This document shows, piece by piece, positions 50,590-58,327 of a stretch of DNA of 64,000 nt. Under the pieces are notes generated by a model. The model was not told where the DNA came from. It worked only from the letters and a program-made list of their open reading frames with translations, and did no database searches. The stretch covers positions 20,443-84,442 of the forward strand of contig NZ_JAAKZI010000019.1 of assembly GCF_011045165.1 (NCBI RefSeq). The letters run 5' to 3'. Each line of letters starts with the position of its first letter. The stretch's first letter is position 1. The translations under genes were made by a program, and so were the position numbers. The stretch is from Arthrobacter silviterrae. Its GTDB lineage: Bacteria > Actinomycetota > Actinomycetes > Actinomycetales > Micrococcaceae.

Positions 50590-51177
50590 GTGGGTTTTTT
50601 CGCCAGGTTACGTGAGGACCTCGAGGCCGCCCGGTCACATGACCCGGCGGCCCGCGGTTCCGCGGAGAACTTCTTTGTCTATTCCGGGCTCCACGCCATT
50701 TGGGTGCACCGCCTCACGCACAGGATGTGGGCCAACCCGCAGCTGCGTTTCCCGGCTCGGGCGCTGTCACAGCTGGCACGCTTTGCCACGGGCATTGAAA
50801 TCCACCCGGGCGCCACGATCGGCAAGCGGTTCTTCATTGACCACGGCATGGGGGTGGTCATCGGCGAGACGGCCGAAATCGGGGACGACGTGATGATCTA
50901 CCACGGCGTCACGCTGGGCGGGCGTTCACTGGCGAAGGTCAAGCGCCACCCCACCATCGGCAACCGGGTCACCATCGGTGCCGGCGCCAAGGTGCTCGGC
51001 CCGATCCACATCGGCGACGACTCCGCCATTGGTGCAAACGCGGTGGTGGTCAAGGACGCCCCGGCAAATTCCATCATCACCGGCATCCCCGCAACGTGGC
51101 GGCACCGCGACTCCAAGAAGGAGATGGCGCCCGCCGTGGACCCGGCGGAGTACATAGACCCGGCCATGTGGATCTAG
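50590..51177 (+). CDS. cysE: Serine O-acetyltransferase
   Basis: A 195-residue left-handed beta-helix acetyltransferase, supplying O-acetylserine to the adjacent CysK. Hexapeptide repeats run through [43 protein letters not shown] and continue to [28 protein letters not shown]; the catalytic His/Asp are in FIDHGMG. It is the short bacterial form, lacking the large N-terminal helical domain of E. coli CysE. GTG 50590 follows GAAGGA. The C-terminal MWI matches the known CysK-inserting tail type (Ile-terminal). Confidence 0.95.
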   Translation: MGFFARLREDLEAARSHDPAARGSAENFFVYSGLHAIWVHRLTHRMWANPQLRFPARALSQLARFATGIEIHPGATIGKRFFIDHGMGVVIGETAEIGDDVMIYHGVTLGGRSLAKVKRHPTIGNRVTIGAGAKVLGPIHIGDDSAIGANAVVVKDAPANSIITGIPATWRHRDSKKEMAPAVDPAEYIDPAMWI

Positions 51178-51235
51178 GCCTCCAGTCCGCGGAGGCCAAG
51201 TCCGGGGAGCCCAAGGCCGCAGGCATCCGGACGGC

Positions 51236-51532
51236 TCAGGAGGCCTGGCGGGACCGCTCCCCCTCAGCGCACGCATTGCCTATTCCAGGTCCGTCGTAGA
51301 CGGTCCCCCAAACATTGTCCAGGGACAGCCCCAGAACCATGGCCAGCATCGCCACCGTGGAGAACGACGGCGTTGGCACCCTGCCGCTTTCAATCTTCCG
51401 CAATGTCTCGGGCGAAATGCCGGCAGCCAGCGCCACGTCAAGCATTGGCCTGCCGCCGCGCGCCCGCCGCAGCAGCTCGCCAAGCAACTTGCCGCGCATG
51501 ACTTCTTCCGGGGACAGGGGTAAACGGACCAT
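51236..51532 (-). CDS. XRE-family helix-turn-helix regulator
   Basis: A 98-residue protein whose HTH is MRGKLLGELLRRARGGRPMLDVALAAGISPETLRKIESGRVPTPSFSTVAMLAMVLG, a standard Cro/CI-type fold. A short C-terminal tail follows. ATG 51532 is preceded on the minus strand by TATGAT exactly 6 nt upstream, so the mRNA is probably leaderless. It diverges from the methionine aminopeptidase gene across a 61-bp region with direct and inverted GGTAT repeats, a likely shared operator. Confidence 0.9.
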   Translation of the reverse strand: MVRLPLSPEEVMRGKLLGELLRRARGGRPMLDVALAAGISPETLRKIESGRVPTPSFSTVAMLAMVLGLSLDNVWGTVYDGPGIGNACAEGERSRQAS

Positions 51533-51538
51533 GGATCC

Positions 51539-51544
51539 ATCATA
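51539..51544 (-). promoter_or_regulatory. -10 box for a leaderless transcript (XRE gene)
   Basis: TATGAT on the minus strand is exactly 6 nt before ATG 51532. Confidence 0.6.
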
Positions 51545-51545
51545 G

Positions 51546-51572
51546 CGGTATAGTATTACCGGTATTGTTATT
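51546..51572. promoter_or_regulatory. Candidate XRE operator
   Basis: Direct repeats CGGTATAGTATTA and CGGTATTGTTATT (10 of 13) and the imperfect palindrome GGTATAGTATTACC lie between the divergent XRE and map genes, overlapping a TATTGT box likely serving map. Confidence 0.5.
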
Positions 51573-51593
51573 GGAAACCTGGAAGGACAGCCC

Positions 51594-52367
51594 GTGATTG
51601 AAATCCTCACCCCGGCAGAGCTGGCCCGCGCCAGTGCAACCGGGCAGTTTGTTGGCCGCGTGCTGCATACCCTCCAGGAGCGGACGGCGGTCGGCACCAA
51701 TCTCTTGGAGATCAATGACTGGGCCGCGGAAATGATTGCCGCGGCAGGCGCCACATCCTGCTATGTCGACTACGCCCCGTCCTTCGGCCGGGGGCCTTTC
51801 GGGCACGTCATCTGCACCTCGGTCAACGATGCCGTGTTGCACGGGCTGCCCCACGACTACGCACTGTGCAACGGAGACCTGCTGACACTCGACTTTGCCG
51901 TGTCCCTGGGCGGCATCGTCGCGGACGCGGCGGTGAGCTTCATCGTCGGCACGCCGCTCGGCACCGAGGACCAGCGCATGATTGACACAACACGGGCCGC
52001 CCTGGCAGCCGGAATTGAAGCCGCCCGGCCCGGAGCACGCATCGGGGACATTTCCCATGCTGTGGGCAGCGTCCTGTCCTCGGCGGGATACAGCGTCAAC
52101 ACCGAGTTTGGCGGGCACGGGGTTGGCTCCACCATGCACCAGGATCCCCACATTCCCAACAACGGCCGGGCAGGGCGTGGATATGTCCTGCAACCCGGAC
52201 TGCTCCTGGCCATAGAACCGTGGCTCATGGCCGACACTGCCGAACTTGTCATGGACCCTGACGGCTGGACCCTGCGCAGCGCCACGGGCGCACGCACGGC
52301 CCACACCGAACACACCGTCGCCATCACGGAGGCCGGGCCGGAAGTTCTCACCGCCTGGCGGGGCTGA
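51594..52367 (+). CDS. map: Methionine aminopeptidase, type I
   Basis: A 257-residue metallo-aminopeptidase that removes N-terminal Met. The five metal ligands are visible: Asp in LTLDFAVSLGGIVADAA (two), His in FGGHGVGSTMHQDPHIPN, Glu in LAIEPWL and Glu in HTEHTVAI. It is the short form without an N-terminal zinc/SH3 extension. GTG 51594 follows GGAAGGAC. It is divergent from the XRE regulator, so it may be a regulated accessory copy rather than the primary gene, which usually lies in a ribosomal operon. Confidence 0.94.
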   Translation: MIEILTPAELARASATGQFVGRVLHTLQERTAVGTNLLEINDWAAEMIAAAGATSCYVDYAPSFGRGPFGHVICTSVNDAVLHGLPHDYALCNGDLLTLDFAVSLGGIVADAAVSFIVGTPLGTEDQRMIDTTRAALAAGIEAARPGARIGDISHAVGSVLSSAGYSVNTEFGGHGVGSTMHQDPHIPNNGRAGRGYVLQPGLLLAIEPWLMADTAELVMDPDGWTLRSATGARTAHTEHTVAITEAGPEVLTAWRG

Positions 52368-52448
52368 CAAGTTCCGGAAGGCCACGGCACGCCGGCCCGC
52401 ACGGTTGCCGGCGTCGTTCCTGGCCCTGAACAACCTGGTTAAACAGCT

Positions 52449-52485
52449 GTGGCGCAGCCGCTGCCAAAGGCAACCGCTGCGCCAC
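52449..52485. terminator. Hairpin between convergent map and gnd
   Basis: GTGGCGCAGC pairs perfectly with GCTGCGCCAC (10 bp, loop 17 nt). There is no T-run on either side, so termination efficiency is uncertain. Confidence 0.55.
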
Positions 52486-52496
52486 GAGCCGGCGGG

Positions 52497-53933
52497 TCAG
52501 TGCGTGTCGACGGCGCTGACTTCGCTCTTGTCCCCGCTCCACTGGGTGTGGAAGGTGCCTTCAACGTCGACACGGTTGTAGGTGTGGGCGCCGAAGAGGT
52601 CGCGCAGGCCTTGGGTCAGGGCGGCCGGCAGGCGCTTGCGGCGCAGGCCGTCGTAGTAGGCCAGCGAGGAGGAGAAAACCGGTACGGGAATGCCCAGCTG
52701 GACTGCGGTGGAGACCACGCGGCGCCAGGCGGGGAGGACCTCGGCGATTTCCGCGGCGAAGGCCGGGGCGAAGAGCAGGTTCGCGGGCTTTTCCTCGGCG
52801 GCATAGGCCTTGGTGATGTCCTTGAGCAGTTCGGCGCGGATGATGCAGCCGCCGCGCCACAGGGACGCGATTTCATCCAGCTTCAGGTCCCAGTTGTACT
52901 CGGCGGCGGCCGAGGTGAGCATGTCGATCCCCTGCGCGTAGCTGATGAGCTTGGAGGCGTACAGCGCCTGGCGGACGTCCTCGACAAAGTCGGAACCCAG
53001 TTCCACGGTGCCTTCGTGCCCGGCCAGGACGTCCTGGGCGATGGCCCGCTGGCCGCGCTGTGAGGAGAGCCCGCGGGCAAACACGGACTCGGCAATGGCC
53101 GACGTCGGCGAGCCCAGGTCCAGGGCGGACTGGACCGTCCAGCGGCCCGTGCCCTTCTGCCCGGCGGAGTCCACGATCACGTCAACCAGCGGCTTGCCGG
53201 TCTTGGCGTCCACATGGCCGAGGACTTCAGCGGTGATCTCGATGAGGAAGGAGGCCAGCTGGCCCTCGTTCCATTTGGCAAAAATGTCGGACTGCTCGGC
53301 GGGCTCGATTCCTGCCGCGCTGCGCAGCAGGTCGTAGGCCTCGCCGATGACCTGCATGTCGGCATATTCGATGCCGTTGTGGACCATCTTGACAAAGTGC
53401 CCGGCGCCGTCGGTGCCGATCCAGGCGCAGCAGGGTTCGCCGTCGACCTTCGCGGAAATCTTCTCCAGCAGCGGGCCAAGGGCGTCGTAGGACTCCTTGG
53501 AACCGCCCGGCATGATGGAGGGGCCCAGCAGCGCGCCCTCCTCGCCGCCGGAGACGCCCACGCCCACGAAGTGGAGTTCCTTCTTGGCCAGGTCGGCTTC
53601 GCGGCGGCGGGTGTCCTGGAAGTTGGAGTTGCCGCCATCAATGATGATGTCCCCGGCCTCCATGAGCGGGACCAGCTGGTCGATCACGGAGTCGACCGGG
53701 GCGCCGGCCTTGACCATGATGAGCACGCGGCGCGGCTTCTCCAGCGACTCGACCAGCTCGGCCAGGGTCTCCGTGCGGACAAAGTCGCCCTCGGCCCCGT
53801 GGGCTTCCAAGAGGGCGTCCGTCTTTTCAACGGAGCGGTTGTGCAGGGCCACGGTGTAGCCGTTGCGGGCCAAGTTGCGGGCCAGGTTCGCACCCATCAC
53901 GGCCAGTCCTGTGACGCCAATCTGTGCAGACAT
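52497..53933 (-). CDS. gnd: 6-phosphogluconate dehydrogenase, NADP-dependent, decarboxylating
   Basis: A 478-residue dehydrogenase giving ribulose-5-phosphate and CO2. The NADP motif is IGVTGLAVMGANLARNLARNG, followed by IIIDGGNSNFQDT, VGVGVSGGEEGALLGPSIMPGG and MVHNGIEYADMQVIGEAYDLL, then the signature QKGTGRWTVQSALDLGSPT. ATG 53933 is preceded by AGGAGG at 7 nt. It sits downstream of the idonate/gluconate dehydrogenase genes on the same strand, suggesting entry of gluconate into the pentose phosphate pathway, although a 190-bp gap separates them. Confidence 0.96.
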   Translation of the reverse strand: MSAQIGVTGLAVMGANLARNLARNGYTVALHNRSVEKTDALLEAHGAEGDFVRTETLAELVESLEKPRRVLIMVKAGAPVDSVIDQLVPLMEAGDIIIDGGNSNFQDTRRREADLAKKELHFVGVGVSGGEEGALLGPSIMPGGSKESYDALGPLLEKISAKVDGEPCCAWIGTDGAGHFVKMVHNGIEYADMQVIGEAYDLLRSAAGIEPAEQSDIFAKWNEGQLASFLIEITAEVLGHVDAKTGKPLVDVIVDSAGQKGTGRWTVQSALDLGSPTSAIAESVFARGLSSQRGQRAIAQDVLAGHEGTVELGSDFVEDVRQALYASKLISYAQGIDMLTSAAAEYNWDLKLDEIASLWRGGCIIRAELLKDITKAYAAEEKPANLLFAPAFAAEIAEVLPAWRRVVSTAVQLGIPVPVFSSSLAYYDGLRRKRLPAALTQGLRDLFGAHTYNRVDVEGTFHTQWSGDKSEVSAVDTH

Positions 53934-54122
53934 GCAGTCCTCCTCAGTGTTTACAAGCGGTTTCCCCCAGCTTATCGGGGCCCGCCGGGGTTCCCCATTC
54001 GGGGCGGGCGAATCGTGCCCAATATTGCGCGGACGGAACATGTGTGCAGTTTCCGCCCAACTTGGCTGCCCGACGGCGGCCCGTTCGCTTCATCCGGCCC
54101 AGGCTCCTCAGGCTCCTCAGGC

Positions 54123-55178
54123 TCAGGCGCCGAAGTTCAGCAGCACCTTCCCCGACGACGCCGAGTCCCGTGCCATCTCAAAGGCCTCCAGGCCCTGCGA
54201 CAGCGGGAATTCGTGGGTGATGACGGGGTCAGTGACGAGGGAGCCGTCGGCAAGCGCGGCAATGACCTGGTCAATTTCATCGTTGAAGCGGAAGGATCCC
54301 ACCAGTTCCAGCTCCCGGGTGATGGCCAGGGAGACAGGCACGGGCTGGGGTCCGGATGGCAGCAGGCCCACCATGACCACCCGGCCGCCACGTGCGGCGC
54401 CGTTGATGGCCGAGGCCAGGCCGAAGCGGTTGCCCGAGGACTCAATGACGACGTCGGCCTCCACGGCCGCGATGGCCGCTTCGTCGTCGCCCTTCAGCAC
54501 GGCATCCGCACCCACAGCGGAAGCAGTGGCCAGCGGTTTGTCAAACATGTCGACGGCGGTGATGTGGGCGGCGCCGGCACGCTTGAGGACGGCGACGGCC
54601 AGGGTGCCGATGGGCCCGGCGCCCACCACGAGCGCCCGTTTCCCCTGCACGTCCCCGGCCCGGGAAACGGCGTGCCAGGCAACGCTGGCCGGTTCGACGA
54701 CGGCGGCCCGCCGGAGTGGCAGTTTCGGCGGTAGCGGCCTGAGCATTCTGGCGGGCAGGTTGGCGTAGCGCAGGAAGGCGCCGTCCGTGTGGGGGTGCCG
54801 GGCGGCGCTGCCCAGGTACGTGCAGCCCGGGGACAGGTTGGGCCGGTCCGCCGGGTAGCGCGCGGCACCCGGTCCGGGGGTGGCCGGGTGGACGGCAACG
54901 GGCGTGCCCGCAGCCGGACCCGTGCCGTCCGCAGCGGCCCGGGCCACAATGCCCACCACCTCGTGGCCCAGCACCAGGGGGTCCCTGAGAATGGACTCCC
55001 CGGCAGCACCGTGCAGCCAGTAATGGAGGTCGGAACCGCAGATGCCGCCGTAGGCAATCTCGACGACGGCCTCCGCGGGCGCCGGCTGCTTCAACGGGAC
55101 GTCCTCGATGCGGAGGTCGTCCTTGCCGTGGGCCACCACGGCGGGCGCGGTGGCGGGCAGTTCAGGAGCTTCGGTCAT
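54123..55178 (-). CDS. Zinc-type alcohol/polyol dehydrogenase, L-idonate 5-dehydrogenase-like
   Basis: A 351-residue MDR-family dehydrogenase. The catalytic-zinc region shows GGICGSDLHYWLHG and LGHEVVGIV, and the NAD site is ALVVGAGPIGTLAVAVLKRAGA. The layout fits L-idonate 5-dehydrogenase, which oxidises idonate to 5-ketogluconate. In the structural-zinc lobe, where four cysteines are normal, only one Cys remains (PADRPNLSPGCTYLG), so the structural zinc is probably lost. It is the second gene of an operon with the gluconate-dehydrogenase-like SDR. Confidence 0.85.
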   Translation of the reverse strand: MTEAPELPATAPAVVAHGKDDLRIEDVPLKQPAPAEAVVEIAYGGICGSDLHYWLHGAAGESILRDPLVLGHEVVGIVARAAADGTGPAAGTPVAVHPATPGPGAARYPADRPNLSPGCTYLGSAARHPHTDGAFLRYANLPARMLRPLPPKLPLRRAAVVEPASVAWHAVSRAGDVQGKRALVVGAGPIGTLAVAVLKRAGAAHITAVDMFDKPLATASAVGADAVLKGDDEAAIAAVEADVVIESSGNRFGLASAINGAARGGRVVMVGLLPSGPQPVPVSLAITRELELVGSFRFNDEIDQVIAALADGSLVTDPVITHEFPLSQGLEAFEMARDSASSGKVLLNFGA

Positions 55179-55190
55179 GGCGTTCCCTTT

Positions 55191-55961
55191 CTAGACAACA
55201 ACGGTCATGCCGCCATCAATGAAGATGGTCTGGCCGTTGACAAAATTTGATCCTTCCGAGGCCAGCCAGACGGCCGGTCCCACCAGGTCCTGCACTGTCC
55301 CCCACCGGTTGGCCGGGGTGCGGCCCAGGATCCAGGCATTGAACTTCTCGTCGTCCACCAGGTTTTGGGTCATTTCGGTGTGGATGTAGCCGGGCGCAAT
55401 GCCATTGATTTGCAGCCCTCCGGACGCCCATTCGGCGGTCATGGCGCGGGTCAGGTTGCGCAGCCCGCCTTTGGCTGCGGTGTAGGCGGCGATGGTGGGC
55501 CGGGCGAGGTCCGTCTGCACGGAGCAGATGTTGATGATCTTGCCGCGGCCCCGGGACAGCATGCCGCGGGCTGCCTCCCGGCCCACCAGGAAGGCGCTGG
55601 TCAGGTCGGTGGTGAGGACCCGGTCCCAGTCCTTCACGTCCAGGTCAAGGAGCGGCACCCGGTGCTGGATGCCGGCATTGTTGACGAGAATCGCCAGCGG
55701 CCCCACGTTGGCCTCAATCCAGGCGACGCCGGCCGCTGCGGCGGTGTCACTGGTGACGTCGAAGGCCCGGGAACGAATCCGGCCCGGCGCAAAGTCAGCC
55801 GCCATGGCCGCCTCCGCGGCGGCAAGGCGTTCCCCGTTGATTCCGTTGAGCACCACGGTGGCGCCGGCCTCGGCCAGCCCGCGGGCCAGCGAGTTGCCGA
55901 TTCCCCGGCTGGAGCCGGTCACAAGGGCAACCCGGCCGGTCAAGTCAAACATTGCAGTCAT
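55191..55961 (-). CDS. Gluconate 5-dehydrogenase-like SDR
   Basis: A 256-residue short-chain dehydrogenase: cofactor motif VALVTGSSRGIGNSLARGLAEAG, NNAGI near residue 94, catalytic Ser in INICSVQTD, then Tyr-x-x-x-Lys in AAYTAAKGGLRNL, and a closing GSNFVNGQTIFIDGGMTVVV. It most resembles gluconate 5-dehydrogenases that interconvert gluconate and 5-ketogluconate. It starts the operon with the idonate-dehydrogenase-like gene, separated by 12 bp. AAGGA precedes ATG 55961. Confidence 0.88.
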   Translation of the reverse strand: MTAMFDLTGRVALVTGSSRGIGNSLARGLAEAGATVVLNGINGERLAAAEAAMAADFAPGRIRSRAFDVTSDTAAAAGVAWIEANVGPLAILVNNAGIQHRVPLLDLDVKDWDRVLTTDLTSAFLVGREAARGMLSRGRGKIINICSVQTDLARPTIAAYTAAKGGLRNLTRAMTAEWASGGLQINGIAPGYIHTEMTQNLVDDEKFNAWILGRTPANRWGTVQDLVGPAVWLASEGSNFVNGQTIFIDGGMTVVV

Positions 55962-56024
55962 GCAGGGATCCTTTTCGTTGTCACACGCTTCATCAAAAAA
56001 TGGGCAGGCGGGGTTGGGCTGCCG

Positions 56025-56945
56025 TCAGGTGCGCGGTGCCAGCCGGGCGATGCTCTCGCGCACCACCGCAAGGTCCGCATCCCCCAGCCCCTGGTCTATC
56101 AGCGTGCCGTACAGTTGGCGACCGGCCGCAGCCATGGGAACGGCGGACCCGGCAGCGGCGGCACTTTCCAGCACAAATCCCAGGTCCTTGTGCATGAATT
56201 TTGCCGGGCCCGTGGGCGCATAGTCCTTGGCCATGATCCGCGGCCCCACGATGCGCAGCACCTGGCTGTCCGCCAGCCCGCCGGCCAGCACCTCAAAAAG
56301 GGCCGGCACGTCCATGCCGGAGCGTTCGGCGAGTTCGGCCGCTTCCGCGAGCGCGGCCGCGGTGGTTCCCACGAGCAGTTGGTTGCAGGCCTTGGCGAGC
56401 GATCCCGCACCGAGTTCCCCCAGCCTCCGGACGGTGGTGCCCATGGCTTCCAGCACAGGGAGGATCCGCTGGAAGTCGGCCTCCGCTCCCCCGGCCATGA
56501 TGGCAAGCGTGCCTTTTTCCGCGCCCACGGTGCCACCGCTGACGGGGGCATCCACCACGGAAGCGTTCCCGCCGCTTGCCTCCTTGACCGTGGCGCCAAA
56601 GGCCTGCACGCCCTGCGGGGAAACGCTGCTCATGACCGCGACGACGGTCCCCGGGCTGGGCGGGCTGGCCCGCCAGCTGTTGAGCAGGGCCCCGGCTGCC
56701 TCCTCAATGAAGCCGAGGTCCGGGAGCATGAAGATGATGGTTTGGCAGTCGCGCAGGCTCTCGACGGAGGGGGCCGTCGCGGCTCCTTTGGACGTGAGGC
56801 TGGCGACGGCGGCCGGTGACCGATTCCAGACGGCCGTGGAAATGCCGGCCGCAAGCAGCCGCGTAGCCATGGGGGCGCCCATGTGGCCGAGGCCGGCAAA
56901 TCCCACAGTGGGCGTGCCCGGCAATTGGACCGCGGAGTGAGTCAT
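56025..56945 (-). CDS. NAD(P)-dependent beta-hydroxyacid dehydrogenase (GarR-like)
   Basis: A 306-residue protein of the 3-hydroxyisobutyrate/tartronate-semialdehyde reductase family. The N-terminal Rossmann motif is VGFAGLGHMGAPMATRLLAAG, followed by the substrate motif VVDAPVSGGTVGAEKGTLAIMAGG and the catalytic-Lys segment GAGSLAKACNQLLVG. It probably reduces a small aldehyde acid formed during sugar-acid breakdown. It lies 63 bp upstream of the SDR gene on the same strand and its promoter faces the D-2-hydroxyacid dehydrogenase gene. Confidence 0.9.
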   Translation of the reverse strand: MTHSAVQLPGTPTVGFAGLGHMGAPMATRLLAAGISTAVWNRSPAAVASLTSKGAATAPSVESLRDCQTIIFMLPDLGFIEEAAGALLNSWRASPPSPGTVVAVMSSVSPQGVQAFGATVKEASGGNASVVDAPVSGGTVGAEKGTLAIMAGGAEADFQRILPVLEAMGTTVRRLGELGAGSLAKACNQLLVGTTAAALAEAAELAERSGMDVPALFEVLAGGLADSQVLRIVGPRIMAKDYAPTGPAKFMHKDLGFVLESAAAAGSAVPMAAAGRQLYGTLIDQGLGDADLAVVRESIARLAPRT

Positions 56946-57012
56946 GGTGCACCTGTCCTGACAACTTTATGGCTTGGCGGGCGTGGCCCGGAGAAGAATC
57001 ATTACCTTAATG

Positions 57013-57049
57013 TGTTCAGCATTCTATCCACAATTCAGTATGATGAACA
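57013..57049. promoter_or_regulatory. Candidate IclR operators in the divergent region
   Basis: TGTTCAGCA (57013-57021) and TGATGAACA (57041-57049) each match the TGTTGAACA site upstream of the transporter gene or its reverse complement at 8 of 9 bases. The second overlaps the -10 box of the D-2-hydroxyacid dehydrogenase gene. Confidence 0.55.
57039..57044 (+). promoter_or_regulatory. -10 box for a leaderless transcript (D-2-hydroxyacid dehydrogenase)
   Basis: TATGAT is 7 nt before ATG 57052. Confidence 0.5.
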
Positions 57050-57051
57050 CC

Positions 57052-58104
57052 ATGACCCCTGAAAATCTCACCGTTGCGATTGCCGTCCCCCTTGAAGCGG
57101 AGCACGTGCAGGCCATCCGCGCCGCGCACCCTTCAGTCACCGTCCTGTACGAACCGGAGCTGCTGCCCCCGGAGCGCTTCCCGGCCGACCACGCCGGCGA
57201 TCCTGCCTTCGAGAGGACTCCGGAACAGGAAGCCCGCTATTGGGACATGCTGCGCTCGGCAGACGTGCTGTACGGCTTCCCGAACGAAAACGCCGCGGGG
57301 CTGGCGGAGATTGCGGCCAGCGGGAAGGTCCAGTGGATTCAGGCCATGGCCGCCGGGGCGGGCGGAGCGGTCAAGGCCGCCGGGCTGTCCAGCGGGCAGC
57401 TGCAGCGAATTGCCGTCACCAGCTCAGCCGGCGTGCACGGGCTGACGCTGGCGGAGTTCGCCATGATGGGCGTGCTCAACGGTTTCAAGCGGACTCCGCA
57501 GATGGCCGCCGACCAGGCCGCCAAGCATTGGCCGCCATTGCGCACCCCCACGCGTCTGGTGAGCGGCTCCAACGTGGTCATTACCGGGCTGGGCGAGATA
57601 GGCGTGGCAACGGCCCGCCTGGCCCGCGCCATGGGCATGAACGTCAGCGGCACGAAGCGATCGGTCGGGCCCGTCGACGGCGTGGATGAGGTGACCGACA
57701 CGGCAGGGCTGCCAGGGCTGCTGGCGAACGCCGACGCCCTCATCAATACACTACCCGGCACGCCGTACACGGAAAGGATGATCAACGCCGAGGTGTTCGC
57801 GGCGATGAAGCCCGGAACGGTGGTGGTCAATGTCGGCCGCGGGACGGTCATTGACGAGGAGGCCCTGCTGGAAGCGCTGGACAACGGCCAGGTCTCCTTC
57901 GCCTGCCTGGACGTTTTTGCCGTGGAGCCGCTCCCCCAGGACAGCCCCCTGTGGTCGCACCCGCGCGTGATGGTTTCCCCGCACACCTCGGCCCTGAGCG
58001 TTGCGGAGAACCGCCTGATCGCCGAGCGCTTTGCCGACAACCTGGCCCGCTTCCTGTCCGGCGAGCCACTGCTGCATGTAGTGGATCCCGTGCACTTCTA
58101 CTGA
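57052..58104 (+). CDS. D-2-hydroxyacid dehydrogenase
   Basis: A 350-residue NAD-dependent dehydrogenase of the 2-hydroxyacid family. The Rossmann fold begins NVVITGLGEIGVATARLARAMGMNVSGTKR near residue 160, followed by ADALINTLPGTPYTERMINAEVFAAMKPGTVVVNVGRGTVIDEEAL (catalytic Arg region), ACLDVFAVEPLPQDSPLW with the Glu, and HTSALSVAENR carrying the catalytic His. Candidate starts are ATG 57040, 57043 and 57052; the last is favoured by a TATGAT box 7 nt upstream. It diverges from the GarR-like gene under probable IclR control. Confidence 0.9.
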   Translation: MTPENLTVAIAVPLEAEHVQAIRAAHPSVTVLYEPELLPPERFPADHAGDPAFERTPEQEARYWDMLRSADVLYGFPNENAAGLAEIAASGKVQWIQAMAAGAGGAVKAAGLSSGQLQRIAVTSSAGVHGLTLAEFAMMGVLNGFKRTPQMAADQAAKHWPPLRTPTRLVSGSNVVITGLGEIGVATARLARAMGMNVSGTKRSVGPVDGVDEVTDTAGLPGLLANADALINTLPGTPYTERMINAEVFAAMKPGTVVVNVGRGTVIDEEALLEALDNGQVSFACLDVFAVEPLPQDSPLWSHPRVMVSPHTSALSVAENRLIAERFADNLARFLSGEPLLHVVDPVHFY

Positions 58105-58126
58105 GCCCGGCGCACCGCACCGCCCA

Positions 58127-58170
58127 CAAAGAGGGAGGGAGCCTCCGGCCGGAGGCTCCCTCCCTCTTTG
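58127..58170. terminator. Perfect 44-bp palindromic bidirectional terminator
   Basis: Both arms are 22 bp with no loop, CAAAGAGGGAGGGAGCCTCC and its complement. An A-run on the left and a T-run on the right give a terminator shape in both directions between the convergent D-2-hydroxyacid dehydrogenase and transporter genes. Confidence 0.85.
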
Positions 58171-58327
58171 GGCGCCCTGGAAATCTGCACTCCGCCCTTG
58201 GCGGACTTCAGGCCCAGGCGGCGGCTGCGCGGACAGCAACAGGCGAGCGGCCGCCGTCGTTCGCTTTCCCTAAGCCGGGACACGCAGAAGGCGCCCGCCG
58301 GAGCGGACGCCTTCCGGGATTGCCTGC

